From Burkholderiaceae bacterium (GTDB taxonomy: Bacteria > Pseudomonadota > Gammaproteobacteria > Burkholderiales > Burkholderiaceae), in assembly GCA_030151165.1 (NCBI GenBank), contig JASLEM010000349.1, positions 1 through 5,834 on the forward strand: a stretch of 5,834 nt of DNA, in the 5' to 3' direction. Shown one piece after another: positions 5,747 to 5,834 of the stretch. Under the pieces are notes generated by a model, which ran no database searches, was not told the DNA's origin, and worked only from the letters and a program-made list of their open reading frames with translations. A program made the position numbers and the translations under genes. Position 1 is the stretch's first letter. Each line of letters opens with the position of its first letter.

Positions 5747-5834
5747 ACGCGACAGCGGCAGGCGTCGCGACGCCGCGACGCCGCGCGTGCAAGTGTCACG
5801 GTCGCGCGCCGGGCGCGGCGCGCTCAGCCCGCGC

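Noticed and set aside
5694..5792. N-terminal extension of the cyclase to TTG 5792 or GTG 5720
   Set aside because: Codons here are unlike those of the gene, there is no ribosome site, and a sigma28-like promoter overlaps it. GTG 5720 cannot be fully excluded.
5794..5834. 3' end of a further - strand gene (TGA at 5824-5826)
   Set aside because: Only a few codons are visible before the window edge, so nothing supports a coding call.

Overview
The window is very GC-rich (by eye about 70%), and its genes are tightly spaced with strong G/C third-position bias. The gene order flgA-flgM-flgN, the style of the flagellar proteins and the sigma28-type promoter suggest a motile betaproteobacterium, probably Burkholderiales (Rubrivivax/Roseateles/Mitsuaria-like). 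That placement is inferred from protein style, not from a search.

Left part (1-1450, + strand) is the end of a flagellar cluster. It holds the 3' part of flgA (P-ring chaperone), then flgM (anti-sigma28) behind its own sigma28-type promoter, then a FlgN-like export chaperone that probably starts at TTG. A clear UUCG-loop intrinsic terminator closes the unit. It is followed at once by a 30-bp near-perfect tandem duplication.

Middle part (1552-3756) holds a 115-aa protein of unknown function and a LysR-type regulator, both on +, and a short-chain dehydrogenase on -. The regulator and the dehydrogenase converge, so the regulator does not sit over the dehydrogenase promoter as in the common divergent arrangement.

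Right part (3983-5693, - strand) holds an unrecognised 131-aa protein downstream of a membrane-anchored diguanylate cyclase. The cyclase has an intact GGEEF active site and an RxxD inhibitory site.

The most interesting observation is a second sigma28-like promoter just upstream of the cyclase (TCAGGTTT, 11 nt, GCCGATAG). It has the same spacing and the same 13/16 consensus match as the flgM promoter. If real, it places this c-di-GMP synthase in the late flagellar regulon controlled by the FlgM encoded in the same window. No mobile element, CRISPR array, tRNA or rRNA was seen, and no gene-free stretch exceeds 300 bases. I see no strong case for a wholly new system here.
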